From contig NZ_AP023243.1 in the NCBI RefSeq assembly GCF_016756495.1, forward strand, positions 5,770,501 through 5,834,500: DNA of 64,000 bases, read 5' to 3'. Within the stretch, counting starts at the first letter, position 1, and each line of letters begins with the position of its first letter. Source of the stretch: Mesorhizobium sp. 113-3-3 (GTDB lineage Bacteria > Pseudomonadota > Alphaproteobacteria > Rhizobiales > Rhizobiaceae). The notes beneath the pieces were generated by a model that saw only the letters and a program-made list of their open reading frames with translations, did not search any database and was not told the DNA's origin. Of this stretch, positions 44,585 through 53,617 are shown one piece after another. Position numbers and translations under genes: made by a program.

Positions 44585-45482
44585 CGTCTCGCTGGACCAG
44601 GTGCAGGATCATCACGCTGCCACAGTTGCGGCGCGCAGGCATTTCCTCACCCGCTTCGTCATCTATGGGCTGCTGGTTATCTTCGCGGCGATCTACCTGG
44701 TCCCGTTGTTGGTCGTGGTGCTGAATTCATTCCGCGACCAGCAAGAGATCGCGCGCAACGGGTTGATCTCGCTGCCACGGAGCTTCCGCCTTGAAGCCTG
44801 GGGCCAGGCCTGGAGCACCTATTGCATCGGCGGCACCTGCGAGGGCATGCAGCGCAACTTCTACAACTCTCTGAAAATGACGATCCCGGCGACGATCATC
44901 TCGACGGCGGTCGGCGCGATGAACGGTTACATCCTGTCGAAATGGCGCTTCAAGGGTTCGGAAGCGCTGTTCACCTGCATGCTCCTCGGCGTCTTCATTC
45001 CGGGCCAGATTTCGTTGATGCCCTGGGCGTTCATCCTCGGCAATCTGGGCCTCAGCAATTCGACCTACGGGCTCATCGTCATACATGTCATCCAGGGCAT
45101 TTCGTTCACCACGCTGTTCTGCCGCAACTACTACGTCAGCATCCCCGACGATCTGATCAAGGCGGCACGCATCGATGGCGCAGGCTTCTGGCGCATCTTC
45201 CGCAAGATCATTCTCCCGCTCTCCTCACCGATCCTGATCGTCACGGTGATCTGGCAGTTCACCGGCATCTGGAACGAATATCTGTTCGGTGTCGTCTTCA
45301 CCTCCGGGCAGCAACAGCCGATCACGGCCGCACTCGTGGCGCTGACGGCAAGCGGCACGAATGTACGCGCCTACGATGTCATGAGCGCCGCCGTGCTGAT
45401 CGGCGCGCTGCCGCCGCTGCTGATCTATCTCTTCGGTGGCAAGTATTTCGTCCGCGGCCTGACCCAGGGTGCGATCAAGTGA
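44577..45482 (+). CDS. ABC importer permease (glucose/mannose type)
   Basis: A 301-residue six-helix permease with EAA loop DLIKAARIDGAGFWRIFRKI and the ending VRGLTQGAIK. It carries a Cys pair in CIGGTCEGM in the periplasmic loop, also present in its paralogue at 50019 (CIGLRCAGL). It pairs with the preceding permease. Confidence 0.9.
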   Translation: MADVSLDQVQDHHAATVAARRHFLTRFVIYGLLVIFAAIYLVPLLVVVLNSFRDQQEIARNGLISLPRSFRLEAWGQAWSTYCIGGTCEGMQRNFYNSLKMTIPATIISTAVGAMNGYILSKWRFKGSEALFTCMLLGVFIPGQISLMPWAFILGNLGLSNSTYGLIVIHVIQGISFTTLFCRNYYVSIPDDLIKAARIDGAGFWRIFRKIILPLSSPILIVTVIWQFTGIWNEYLFGVVFTSGQQQPITAALVALTASGTNVRAYDVMSAAVLIGALPPLLIYLFGGKYFVRGLTQGAIK

Positions 45483-45534
45483 CGGGAGCCTATCTGATGT
45501 CGCCGACGGCCCCGACCGCCAAGAAAGGCATCGC

Positions 45535-46641
45535 ATGTCGACATTGACCATCCGATCCCTGCGCAAGAACTACGGCGCGGTCGAGGTGCTGAAGGGCATC
45601 GATCTCGAGGCGCAGAACGGTGAGTTTATCGCGCTGGTCGGACCGTCCGGCTGCGGCAAGTCCACATTGCTCGCGATGATCGCCGGACTGGAAACCGTAA
45701 CCTCCGGCGAGATCCGCATCGACGGCCGGCTGGTCAATTCGGTTGCACCGAAGGACCGCGACATCGCCATGGTGTTCCAGTCCTACGCGCTTTACCCGAC
45801 GATGACGGTGCGCGAGAACATCACCTTCGGCATGGAAAGCCGCCGCGTACCGAAGCCGCAACAGGACGAGGCGGTCAAACGGGTTGCTGCGTTCCTGCAG
45901 ATCGAACCGTTGCTTGGGCGCAAACCCGGACAGCTTTCGGGCGGCCAGCGCCAGCGCGTCGCGATGGGCCGGGCGCTGGTGCGTGATCCGAAACTGTTCC
46001 TGTTCGACGAGCCGCTCTCCAATCTCGACGCCAAGCTGCGCGTCGACATGCGTACCGAAATCAAGAAACTGCATCACCGCGTCGGCAAGACGACGGTTTA
46101 CGTCACCCACGATCAGGTCGAGGCAATGACGCTCGCCTCGCGCATCGCCGTAATGCATCAGGGATCGGTCCAGCAATTCGATGAGCCGGCCACGATCTAC
46201 AACCGTCCGGCCAACATGTTCGTCGCGGGCTTCATGGGATCGCCGGCGATGAATTTTCTGCCGGCCGAACTGAGCGAGGAAGGCGGTCGCCCTGGCGTTG
46301 CCTTGCAGGCCGCCAACGGCAAGACGGCCGTCCTGCCGATCGTCCAGACCCTTCCATCCAATACGCCGCGACAGCTCGTGCTTGGCATCCGGCCGGAGCA
46401 CATCTACCGGTTTGATCCCGATCTTCAGCGTCGCAAGCCAAGCATCGCGCAAATCGATGCCGTGGTCGAACTGGTCGAGCCGACGGGTGCGGAGACCATG
46501 GCCGTTCTGCGCCTGGGCGCCAAGGAGATCACCGGTCGTTTCGATCCCGACGGTACGCCTCGGATGGGTGAGACGGTGACCCTCGGCATCGACATGGCGC
46601 GTGCGTGCCTGTTCGACCCGACGACCCAACGCCTGATCTGA
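45535..46641 (+). CDS. Sugar ABC importer ATP-binding protein (UgpC/MsmK-like)
   Basis: A 368-residue ATPase with Walker A GPSGCGKST, LSGGQRQR and LFLFDEPLSNLD, then a TOBE-type regulatory domain (RPEHIYRFD, EPTGAETM). It serves the importer of this operon. It could also serve the related importer at 50019-53221, which has no ATPase gene in the window. A 17-bp tandem duplication (46623-46656) spans its stop codon without changing the protein. Confidence 0.92.
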   Translation: MSTLTIRSLRKNYGAVEVLKGIDLEAQNGEFIALVGPSGCGKSTLLAMIAGLETVTSGEIRIDGRLVNSVAPKDRDIAMVFQSYALYPTMTVRENITFGMESRRVPKPQQDEAVKRVAAFLQIEPLLGRKPGQLSGGQRQRVAMGRALVRDPKLFLFDEPLSNLDAKLRVDMRTEIKKLHHRVGKTTVYVTHDQVEAMTLASRIAVMHQGSVQQFDEPATIYNRPANMFVAGFMGSPAMNFLPAELSEEGGRPGVALQAANGKTAVLPIVQTLPSNTPRQLVLGIRPEHIYRFDPDLQRRKPSIAQIDAVVELVEPTGAETMAVLRLGAKEITGRFDPDGTPRMGETVTLGIDMARACLFDPTTQRLI

Positions 46642-46658
46642 CCCAACGCCTGATCTGA
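46623..46658. repeat. 17-bp tandem duplication at a stop codon
   Basis: The unit GACCCAACGCCTGATCT occurs twice in direct tandem (46623-46639, 46640-46656), followed by GA. The first copy carries the last codons and the stop of the ATPase gene; the second is non-coding. Confidence 0.9.
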
Positions 46659-46671
46659 AGAGAGTTCGCAT

Positions 46672-47439
46672 TTGCCCTTTGCCACCTATCCGAGCCTGGC
46701 CGACCGTGTCGTGCTGATTACCGGCGGCGCGTCTGGCATCGGCGCCGATACGGTTCGCGCCTTCACCGCCAATGGCGCACGCGTCGCGTTTCTCGATCTG
46801 CAGCAGGAGGCCGGCGAAGAGCTCGCGCGAGAACTCGGCGCCACGGCAGCGCACCCGCCGCTGTTCATGCGCTGCGACGTGACCGATATTGCCGCCCTCC
46901 AGGCTGCGATCGGCACGGTGCGCGACCGCCTCGGACCTGTCGCGGTGCTGGTCAACAACGCCGCCGACGACAATCGCCACCCGGTTATCGACGTGACGCA
47001 GGCGTACTGGGACCACGCCCAGGACGTGAACCTCAGGCACCACTTCTTTGCCGCCCAGGCCGTGCATCCGCACATGAAGGAACTGGGCTTTGGTTCGATC
47101 GTCAATTTTTCCTCGATCGCCTGGCGTTTCGGCGCGGCGGACATGGCGCCCTATGCGACGGCCAAGGCTGCAGTGGTCGGATTGACATTCGCGCTGGCGC
47201 GGGCGTTTGGTCCCGACAACATCCGCGTCAATGCCATCGAGCCGGGCGCCGTCATCACCGACCGGCAACGGCGGCTTTGGTACAAGACGCAGGCGTCGAT
47301 CGACCAGGTGGTGCAGCGCCAGATGATCCGCCGGGTTCTGCTGGGCGAGGAGATCGCGCGTACGGTGCTGTTCCTCGCCGCCGACGATAGCCGCATGATC
47401 ACCAAGCAGTCGATCACCGTGGATGCCGGTCTGCGATGA
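46672..47439 (+). CDS. SDR-family oxidoreductase
   Basis: A 255-residue classical short-chain dehydrogenase with TGGASGIG, NNAAD and the active site SSI-(x11)-YATAK (Tyr in APYATAKAAV). It probably oxidises a sugar or sugar acid in the operon. The start is apparently TTG 46672 after GAAGAGAG; an unusual start codon. The stop overlaps an ATG at 47436. Confidence 0.85.
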   Translation: MPFATYPSLADRVVLITGGASGIGADTVRAFTANGARVAFLDLQQEAGEELARELGATAAHPPLFMRCDVTDIAALQAAIGTVRDRLGPVAVLVNNAADDNRHPVIDVTQAYWDHAQDVNLRHHFFAAQAVHPHMKELGFGSIVNFSSIAWRFGAADMAPYATAKAAVVGLTFALARAFGPDNIRVNAIEPGAVITDRQRRLWYKTQASIDQVVQRQMIRRVLLGEEIARTVLFLAADDSRMITKQSITVDAGLR

Positions 47440-47465
47440 CCCCAGCCCCATCAAAGGATCGCTCC

Positions 47466-48464
47466 ATGCTCCAGGTCGGCCTGAACCCCTACGGTCTGAC
47501 CTATCATCTCGGCCTCCAGGCCCGCGGCACGCCACGCGCCAATCCCAAGCCGGCAGGGCTGGAAGGTTTCATCGCGCTTGCGACCGAACTTGGCGCGCGG
47601 GTGCTGGAGATCTGGGTGCCATGGCTGACGGAGCTTTCCGACGACGCGGTGATCGCGCTGCGCGAAAGGCTTGCAGGCCTTGGGATCACACCGATCGTCA
47701 GCGGCGGCCTTCTGGTGGGCGAACCGCTCGACGCGGCATTTCGAGCCGCTCGCCTGCTGAGGGTGAAAATCATCCGAACCGCGCTGACGCCGGTTCTGTG
47801 TGGCGACCGCAACGCCGCCGGCGAGAAATGGGGCGAGTTCGCCGGCACCATTCGAGACAGATTGAAGGAATGGGGCCCCCGCGCGATTGCCGAGGGCCAT
47901 GTGCTTGCGATCGAAAACCACCAGGACTTCACCAGCCAGGAACTCGTCGATTTCTGCGCGCTCGGCGGCGAAGGCATCGGCGTCACTTTTGACACCGGCA
48001 ACACATTCCCTGTCGGCGAAGCGCCGCTCGATTTTGCGCGGCGGATCGCACCTTATGTCCGCCATGTCCACCTCAAGGACTACCGCGTGCAATTCACGAC
48101 CGAAGGCTACAGGCTGATCCGTTGTGCCATCGGCGATGGCGCAGTGCCGTTTGCCCAGCTGTTCGCAGTTCTTGCCGAACATCACGATCGCATGACCGCC
48201 GTTCTGGAACCAGGCGCATTGGAGGCGAGGCATGTCCGCTTTCTCAGCGACGACTGGTGGCACGGCTATCCGCCGAAAACGGCGCGCGAATTTGCCGCCT
48301 GCCTGCGGGCCGCGCAGCGCAATCGCCTACCCGACGACGCTGACTACCGTACCCCTTGGGAGCGCGAAGACGACGGTTCCCTCGTTTCCTATGAGCTCGA
48401 CATGATCCGGCGCAGCGCCGCCAACATGCGCAACCTTGGTTTGATGAAAGTGGAGAAGATCTGA
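47466..48464 (+). CDS. Xylose-isomerase-like TIM-barrel protein
   Basis: A 332-residue sugar phosphate isomerase/epimerase-type TIM barrel. Expected metal ligands lie in LAIENHQDF, GVTFDTGN, HVHLKDY and AVLEPG. The reaction is unknown. Members act as isomerases, epimerases, dehydratases or decarboxylases, including the 3-oxo-isoapionate decarboxylase (OiaC) type, which would be notable here. ATG 47466 follows AAGGATC; an earlier ATG at 47436 overlaps the previous stop. Its stop overlaps the next ATG. Confidence 0.78.
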   Translation: MLQVGLNPYGLTYHLGLQARGTPRANPKPAGLEGFIALATELGARVLEIWVPWLTELSDDAVIALRERLAGLGITPIVSGGLLVGEPLDAAFRAARLLRVKIIRTALTPVLCGDRNAAGEKWGEFAGTIRDRLKEWGPRAIAEGHVLAIENHQDFTSQELVDFCALGGEGIGVTFDTGNTFPVGEAPLDFARRIAPYVRHVHLKDYRVQFTTEGYRLIRCAIGDGAVPFAQLFAVLAEHHDRMTAVLEPGALEARHVRFLSDDWWHGYPPKTAREFAACLRAAQRNRLPDDADYRTPWEREDDGSLVSYELDMIRRSAANMRNLGLMKVEKI

Positions 48465-49276
48465 TGGCGACACGTGAACTCGATGGATTGACCGCCTTCG
48501 TCACCGGCTCCGGTCGTGGCCTTGGTCGCGTGATGGCCGAGCGCCTGGCGGAACTCGGCGCCAATGTCGCGATCCATGACATGGATGAAACAGCACCGGC
48601 CAAATATGGCGAGTTCGCCAATCTCGGCGAGGTGGTCGAGCGCCTGAAGCGGCATGGCACGAGGGTCACTTCGGTAACCGGAAACATTGGCGACCAGAAG
48701 GCAGTGGCCGAGATGAAGCGCAAGATCGAGGCCGATCTCGGTGACGTGCATGTGCTTGTCAATTGTGCCGGCGGCGACATCGGCGCCAAGGGCGGCAAGC
48801 CGACCCCCAACAACGCCCTCGACATCGAACTGGAAGACATCCGCGTGCTCACGGAGAACAATCTGATCGGCACGATGCTGGTCTGCCAGGCTTTCGTGCC
48901 GCCAATGAAGCAGCGCGGCGGCGGTTCCGTCATCAACATCGCGTCGGCGGCAGCACATCTCGGCGTCTCACCCGAGGTCGTCTACTCGACGTTGAAGGCC
49001 GCGGTCGTACATTACACGCGCTGTCTCGCCAAAGAACTGATTGACGATGGCGTGCGTGTCAATGCGGTCAGCCCCGGCGCCACCAAGACGGCCCGGTTCC
49101 AGGCGACCCGAGTGGTAGATCCCACGCGCATGGATTCGAGCAAGAAATCGCTGAACCGCTATGCGGAGCCGGAAGAAATCGCCGAGGCAGTGGCCTTTCT
49201 CGCCGGTCCGCGCGCGCGCTTCATCAACGGCCAGGTCATCCGCGTCGATGGCGGTTTCACTATCTTCCCAGGCTAA
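48464..49276 (+). CDS. SDR-family oxidoreductase
   Basis: A 270-residue classical SDR with TGSGRGLG, NCAGG, active-site Ser in NIASAAA and Tyr-Lys in YSTLKAAV, ending IRVDGGFTIFPG. The NCAGG segment is followed by a longer loop than usual (GDIGAKGGKPTPNN). It is the last gene of the ROK-controlled operon. Its substrate is probably a sugar-derived alcohol or ketone. Confidence 0.87.
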   Translation: MATRELDGLTAFVTGSGRGLGRVMAERLAELGANVAIHDMDETAPAKYGEFANLGEVVERLKRHGTRVTSVTGNIGDQKAVAEMKRKIEADLGDVHVLVNCAGGDIGAKGGKPTPNNALDIELEDIRVLTENNLIGTMLVCQAFVPPMKQRGGGSVINIASAAAHLGVSPEVVYSTLKAAVVHYTRCLAKELIDDGVRVNAVSPGATKTARFQATRVVDPTRMDSSKKSLNRYAEPEEIAEAVAFLAGPRARFINGQVIRVDGGFTIFPG

Positions 49277-49358
49277 ATGGTCGCTGTTTGGCGATGTCCG
49301 CTGTCGAAGGGACGCGGCCGCAGATTGACGTATGTTCGGCGGCGTCTGAGTGGTCCCG

Positions 49359-49377
49359 TCATTCCCACTCAATTGTT
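49359..49377. repeat. guaA 3'-end-like core, direct repeat copy 2
   Basis: The minus strand reads T-I-E-W-E-stop, as in the copy at 1764-1782, with one synonymous difference in 19 bases. In both places the start of a CCGTCAAA-type repeat follows about 87 bp further on the plus strand. Confidence 0.6.
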
Positions 49378-49380
49378 TTT

Positions 49381-49416
49381 AACCCAGCTAGGTCTTTGAT
49401 CTAGCTGGGTTTTTTC
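49381..49416 (+). terminator. Rho-independent terminator
   Basis: AACCCAGCTAG pairs with CTAGCTGGGTT (11 bp, 9-base loop), followed by TTTTTC. It ends the operon that starts at 42318. The reverse strand also has an A/T-rich flank, so it may work in both directions. Confidence 0.88.
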
Positions 49417-49445
49417 TTGTTTGCGACGCACAACGCCGCCCTATG

Positions 49446-49656
49446 GACCGTCAAAAAGTTACGCTTTTGATTTTAAACGGAAAATCGCCGCAAAAAATAT
49501 TTTGAGGTTTCATCAACTATCGGGGCCAATCGGACAATTTCCTCATCCCACGGCACCCGACTGCGGGTCTAAGCCATCCCGAAAAGTACCGTCACCACCC
49601 TAAATAGCGCATTTTCCGATCGCAAGCGCAATACTTTGGTAGGCCGGGAGGACGTC
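49446..49656. repeat. Dispersed intergenic repeat, long type, copy 2
   Basis: Aligns with 21843-22030 over most of its length in the same orientation; see that entry for shared words. Confidence 0.75.
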
Positions 49657-50018
49657 TCTCGCACGCTTCGACAATTGAAACCTGGGGCATCGAAGGGCGA
49701 CCGCCGGTTGACGAGTTCAATCGCGCCCTGTCAGTGATAGTAAATATCCAGGCGATTGCAGTCCCTGACCGACATAGCGATATCCCAGGCGATTTTCGCT
49801 CGCGTTCCGGCAGAGCGTCGCGCCACTGCCTGAGCCCGCGTCTGAGCCCTCGCAGAACCCCATTTGTCCACCAAGCGCGTCGCTATCGCTTGCACGTTGG
49901 TCTCGTACAAAAGGTATTGCTGTAGGTCGCGCAATTTGATGCTAGGCCTCACACCCAAGCTCCATTTCAACAACTTCCAGGCTCCATGCCTAGCCGCGAC
50001 CACCGACCAGTCCTCTCG

Positions 50019-50903
50019 TTATCCCTTGATCGAACCGGCCATGAGACCGCGCAGGAAGTATCTGCCCGCGAAGACATATATCGCCAAAGTAGGCAGCGCG
50101 GTCATGACCACGGAAGCCATATCGACGTTGTAGGCTTTGACGCCCGTCGTCGTGTTCACGACATTGTTTAGCGCCACCGTGACCGGAACATTTTCACCAG
50201 ACGTAAAGGTCGTCCCGAAAATGAAATCGTTCCAGATGTTGGTGAACTGCCAGATGATCGACACGACGAAACAGGGTATCGAAATCGGCAGGATGACGCG
50301 CCAGAGGGTCTGATAGAAACCGGCGCCGTCGACCCGCGCCGCCTTAACCAGATCCGACGGCAGCGAAAGGAAAAAATTCCGGAAGAACAAGGTGGTGAAA
50401 GGGATGCCGTAAACCACGTGGACCATTATGAGTCCGACCATGGTGTTGGCGACGCCGATAGCGCCCAGGGTTCGCGCCATCGGAATCAGGATGATCTGGA
50501 ATGGAATGAACACGCCGAACAGCAGGATTGCGAAAATCAGATCCGCGCCGCGGAATTTCCACTGCGTCAGTGCGTAGCCATTGATCGCTCCAACCGCCGT
50601 GGAAATCGCCACGGAAGGAACGATCATCGCCACGGAGTTGATAAAGAAGTCCCTGAGGCCCGCGCAGCGCAATCCTATGCAGGCCTCGGACCACGCCTGG
50701 CGCCAAGGCTCAAAGGTAACACGCTGCGGAAGCGACAGGATCGATCCGTTGCGGATATCGTCAAGGTCCTTCACCGAAGTCAGGACCACGACCAGCAGCG
50801 GCATAAGATAGACGGCTGCGAAGAGGATGAGGCAAACATAGATGAAGATGCGGGCGACTTGATGCGACGCGCCGCGCTGCAGAATGATGGCATCAGCGCT
50901 CAT
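50019..50903 (-). CDS. ABC importer permease (glucose/mannose type)
   Basis: A 294-residue six-helix permease with EAA loop DLVKAARVDGAGFYQTLWRV, ending LRGLMAGSIKG. It is paralogous to the permease at 44577, sharing the loop cysteines CIGLRCAGL. It overlaps the upstream permease gene by 11 bp. No ATPase gene follows on this strand. Confidence 0.9.
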   Translation of the reverse strand: MSADAIILQRGASHQVARIFIYVCLILFAAVYLMPLLVVVLTSVKDLDDIRNGSILSLPQRVTFEPWRQAWSEACIGLRCAGLRDFFINSVAMIVPSVAISTAVGAINGYALTQWKFRGADLIFAILLFGVFIPFQIILIPMARTLGAIGVANTMVGLIMVHVVYGIPFTTLFFRNFFLSLPSDLVKAARVDGAGFYQTLWRVILPISIPCFVVSIIWQFTNIWNDFIFGTTFTSGENVPVTVALNNVVNTTTGVKAYNVDMASVVMTALPTLAIYVFAGRYFLRGLMAGSIKG

Positions 50904-51849
50904 TGCGGTTGTTCCTGATGTCGATATAGAGATAGGGAACGACGATAGCGGCCACGGTCATGAGGATCATGATGGCGCTCGCGGCACCCACCGCCATTTG
51001 ATCACGCCCGAATGTCTGCGTGTACATGAAGGTCGCTGGCAGATTGGTGCTGTTTCCAGGGCCGCCTGACGTCAGTGCGACGACGAGGTCGAAGCTCTTC
51101 ACGGCTTGTTGCATCAGGATGACGCCCACGGTCATGAAGGTCGGTCCAAGCTGAGGTATGATGATGCGCCGATAGATTTGCGTCGCCCCTGCCCCGTCGA
51201 GCCTTGCAGCTTTGACAAGATCCTCATCGATGCCGCGCAACGCCGCCAGAAACAGGGCCATTACAAAGCCCGAAGACTGCCACACACCGGCGATGACCAG
51301 GGTGTAGATCGCGTATTCGGTATTGACCAGCCAGTCGAACCTGAAGCTTTCCCAGCCCCACATATGGAGCATACGCTCCAATCCGAGACCTGGATTGAGG
51401 ATCCACTTCCAAGCCGTCCCTGTGACGATAAAGGACAATGCCATCGGGTAGAGATAGACGGTCCTGAGGAAGCCTTCCGCGCGGATTTTCTGGTCGATCA
51501 GGATCGCCAGAGCGAGGCCGATTGCCGTCGAGAAACCAATGAACAGAAAGCCGAATATGAAGATGTTGGACACAGCGATCTGCCATATCGGGTTAGACCA
51601 GAGACGACCGTACTGGGCCAATCCGACAAAGCTGTAGTTGGGCAGCATTTTGGACGCAGTAAGCGAGATCACGCCGGTCCAAACCATGAAGCCGTAGATG
51701 ACAACCAGCACGATTACCACCGATGGAGCCAGCGCCAGTTGAGATGCGTTCTTGGCCAGCCACAGCCGAAGATCGGACTTTGGCTCGCTATGGTCGGCGA
51801 GAGCGCCGGCATCGGGAAAACTCATCGCCACGGTATGGCCTTTCTGCAT
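50893..51849 (-). CDS. ABC importer permease (glucose/mannose type)
   Basis: A 318-residue permease with a first helix ALAPSVVIVLVVIYGFMVWT, the EAA loop DLVKAARLDGAGATQIYRRI and VKSFDLVVALTSGGPG. It is paralogous to 43649-44584. Start 51849 or ATG 51825 is possible; neither has a strong ribosome binding site. Confidence 0.9.
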   Translation of the reverse strand: MQKGHTVAMSFPDAGALADHSEPKSDLRLWLAKNASQLALAPSVVIVLVVIYGFMVWTGVISLTASKMLPNYSFVGLAQYGRLWSNPIWQIAVSNIFIFGFLFIGFSTAIGLALAILIDQKIRAEGFLRTVYLYPMALSFIVTGTAWKWILNPGLGLERMLHMWGWESFRFDWLVNTEYAIYTLVIAGVWQSSGFVMALFLAALRGIDEDLVKAARLDGAGATQIYRRIIIPQLGPTFMTVGVILMQQAVKSFDLVVALTSGGPGNSTNLPATFMYTQTFGRDQMAVGAASAIMILMTVAAIVVPYLYIDIRNNRNER

Positions 51850-51910
51850 GTTCCGGATAGCGTCCCCGCGGTGCGGCGAGCGGGCATGCGGCGCGATCTG
51901 CGAAGTCGTT

Positions 51911-51951
51911 GAGGCAGCGCCCCCGAAACTCCGGTTCGGGGGCGCTGCCTC
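51911..51951 (-). other. Intercistronic 17-bp hairpin after a binding-protein gene
   Basis: A perfect 17-bp stem (51911-51927 with 51935-51951, 7-base loop) lies 13 bp after the binding-protein stop codon on the minus strand, with no T tract. It probably protects the upstream message and sets a high binding protein to permease ratio. Confidence 0.7.
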
Positions 51952-51964
51952 GGCTCGAATGCTG

Positions 51965-53221
51965 TTACTCGGCCGACTTCAACCCGGCCACGAGCTGATC
52001 GATCGCCTGCTGCGAGGTCATCGTGGGCGTTTCGAAGAAGGTCGAGACCACATCGAGGAAGACGCCGGTCTTGGTGGCTCCTGTCGCAGCATTGTGCGTA
52101 AGCGACGGCAGCGACGTGTTCGTCTTCTGTGCCTCGGCGCGATCGGCATAAGCCGCTTTGCCGCAGAAATCGAACTTGTCCATCGAAACGTCCACACGGG
52201 ACGGGATCGACCCCTTCTTGATGTTGAAAGCCTCCTGGAAATCCTTGTCGAGAATCGCGGACGCCATCTCGATCTGGCCCTTGACGCGGTTTTCATCCTT
52301 CGTCGTGAAGAAGCCGAAATTGTCGGTAAGCCAGACATAGTCGCCCTTGGTGCCGGGCGCCGGCGAGCAGCCATAGTCGACATTCGGCTCCATCTTGGCG
52401 AGCGACAATTCGCCCTTTGCCCAATCGCCCATGATCTGCATGCCGGCTTCGCCCTTGATCACCATCTGGGTCGCCAGGTTCCAGTCGCGGCCGGGGTAGT
52501 TCTTGTCGACGAATTTGTTCATGACGCGAAGCTGGTCGAACACCTTGACCATCGTTTCGCTCTTGATCGCTTCCTGATCCTGCTCAATCAGCGCCTTGCG
52601 GTAGAAGTCAGCACCGCCCAGGCCAAGCACAACGTTCTCGAACAGATCGGCTTCCTGCCAAGGCTGGCCGCCAAGCGCCAATGGCGTCACGCCTGCGGCC
52701 AGCAGCTTCTCGGAGACCTGATTGAATTCGTCCCAGGTGGTTGGCGGCTGGACGCCGGCCTTGTCGAAAACCTTCTTGTTGTACCAGAGCCAGTTCGACC
52801 GATGGACATTGACCGGCACAGCGACGGACTTGCCGTTGTACGATATGAGCGGCACCAGCTCCGGAGCGATGATCTTGGCCCAGTCCTCTTTTTTGGCCAG
52901 GTCGCTGAGATCGGTAAGCACACCCTCTGCAGCCCAGGCCTGAACCTGCTGCGCATGCATCTGCGCAGCTGACGGCGCGGTATCGGACGCGATACGCGCA
53001 CGCAGGACCTGCACCATGTTCATTCCGGTACCCCCGGCAACCGGAGAATCCGACCATGAGACGCCGCGCTTCTCGAGCAACTGTTTCAATACGTCCAGAC
53101 CTGCCGCCTCGCTGCCGCTGGTCCAGTAGTGCATGACTTCAACATTTTCTCCCCCAGCAAGCGACATCGTTGAGGATGCCGACAACATGATAGAAGCAAT
53201 GACAAGACTACGTGTGATCAT
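51965..53221 (-). CDS. Glucose/mannose-type ABC importer, solute-binding protein
   Basis: A 418-residue periplasmic protein with a Sec signal peptide (about residues 1-22) and a family 1 solute-binding fold (VMHYWTSGSEAAG, IMGDWAKGELS). It resembles the protein at 42318. It is the first gene of a three-gene importer unit and is divergent from a Gfo/Idh/MocA gene. The ligand is probably a sugar or sugar acid handled by the genes around it. Confidence 0.9.
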   Translation of the reverse strand: MITRSLVIASIMLSASSTMSLAGGENVEVMHYWTSGSEAAGLDVLKQLLEKRGVSWSDSPVAGGTGMNMVQVLRARIASDTAPSAAQMHAQQVQAWAAEGVLTDLSDLAKKEDWAKIIAPELVPLISYNGKSVAVPVNVHRSNWLWYNKKVFDKAGVQPPTTWDEFNQVSEKLLAAGVTPLALGGQPWQEADLFENVVLGLGGADFYRKALIEQDQEAIKSETMVKVFDQLRVMNKFVDKNYPGRDWNLATQMVIKGEAGMQIMGDWAKGELSLAKMEPNVDYGCSPAPGTKGDYVWLTDNFGFFTTKDENRVKGQIEMASAILDKDFQEAFNIKKGSIPSRVDVSMDKFDFCGKAAYADRAEAQKTNTSLPSLTHNAATGATKTGVFLDVVSTFFETPTMTSQQAIDQLVAGLKSAE

Positions 53222-53434
53222 CTGAATTCCCCTGTTTAGTTTTCTGACAATTTTCGATCAAATCAATCCATTCAGCGCCTGCAGCAGACGACATTGTGTT
53301 TCGTCGATACAGGAATTGCCGATCGGGATGTTTGCAGTTCTAGCCCGACTTTCTATCGGCTCGGTCAATGTGCTCGCATCGCACCAGCGAGCCGCACCCT
53401 CCAGTTGGCGACAAATGTCTGACCATGATGTGTA

Positions 53435-53453
53435 TATTTTACATATCTGTCAA
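53435..53453. promoter_or_regulatory. Shared 19-bp operator-like site, copy 1
   Basis: TATTTTACATATCTGTCAA; 18 of 19 bases match 62305-62323. Imperfect inverted repeat, as expected for a dimeric repressor. No regulator gene for this cluster is inside the window. Confidence 0.6.
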
Positions 53454-53606
53454 CAATTGTGGCTCACCAAAATAGCCTCAGGCGCAAATTTTTGGCGACG
53501 GACAGCACATAAAGCCCATTAACATGCTGAAAATTATGAGATAACGCCAGAATCTTGATTTCCTGGGTCGCCTGTTTTCTGTGAGGCTTGTTGACAAATC
53601 AATCCG

Positions 53607-53617
53607 TTGTCAGACAA
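53607..53617. promoter_or_regulatory. Perfect palindrome TTGTCAGACAA
   Basis: An 11-bp palindrome 64 bp upstream of the Gfo/Idh/MocA start. The related half GTCAGACAA recurs at about 62516, upstream of the hydantoinase-type gene. It resembles GntR-type operators. Confidence 0.45.

Larger units (their letters stand above)
49277..50018. other. Intergenic region with terminator, guaA core and long repeat
   Basis: It contains a guaA-3'-end-like core (49359-49377), a strong terminator (49381-49416) and the second copy of the long dispersed repeat (49446-49656). From 49660 to 50018 no convincing gene is seen; a 90-codon minus-strand frame has no recognisable family. Confidence 0.6.

Noticed and set aside
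45490..47535. 681-codon minus-strand open frame
   Set aside because: It is antisense to a clear ABC ATPase and SDR gene; a high-GC shadow frame.
49731..50003. 90-codon minus-strand frame after the permease gene
   Set aside because: Start would be GTG without a good ribosome binding site and the product matches no family that I recognise; the evidence is too weak to call a gene.
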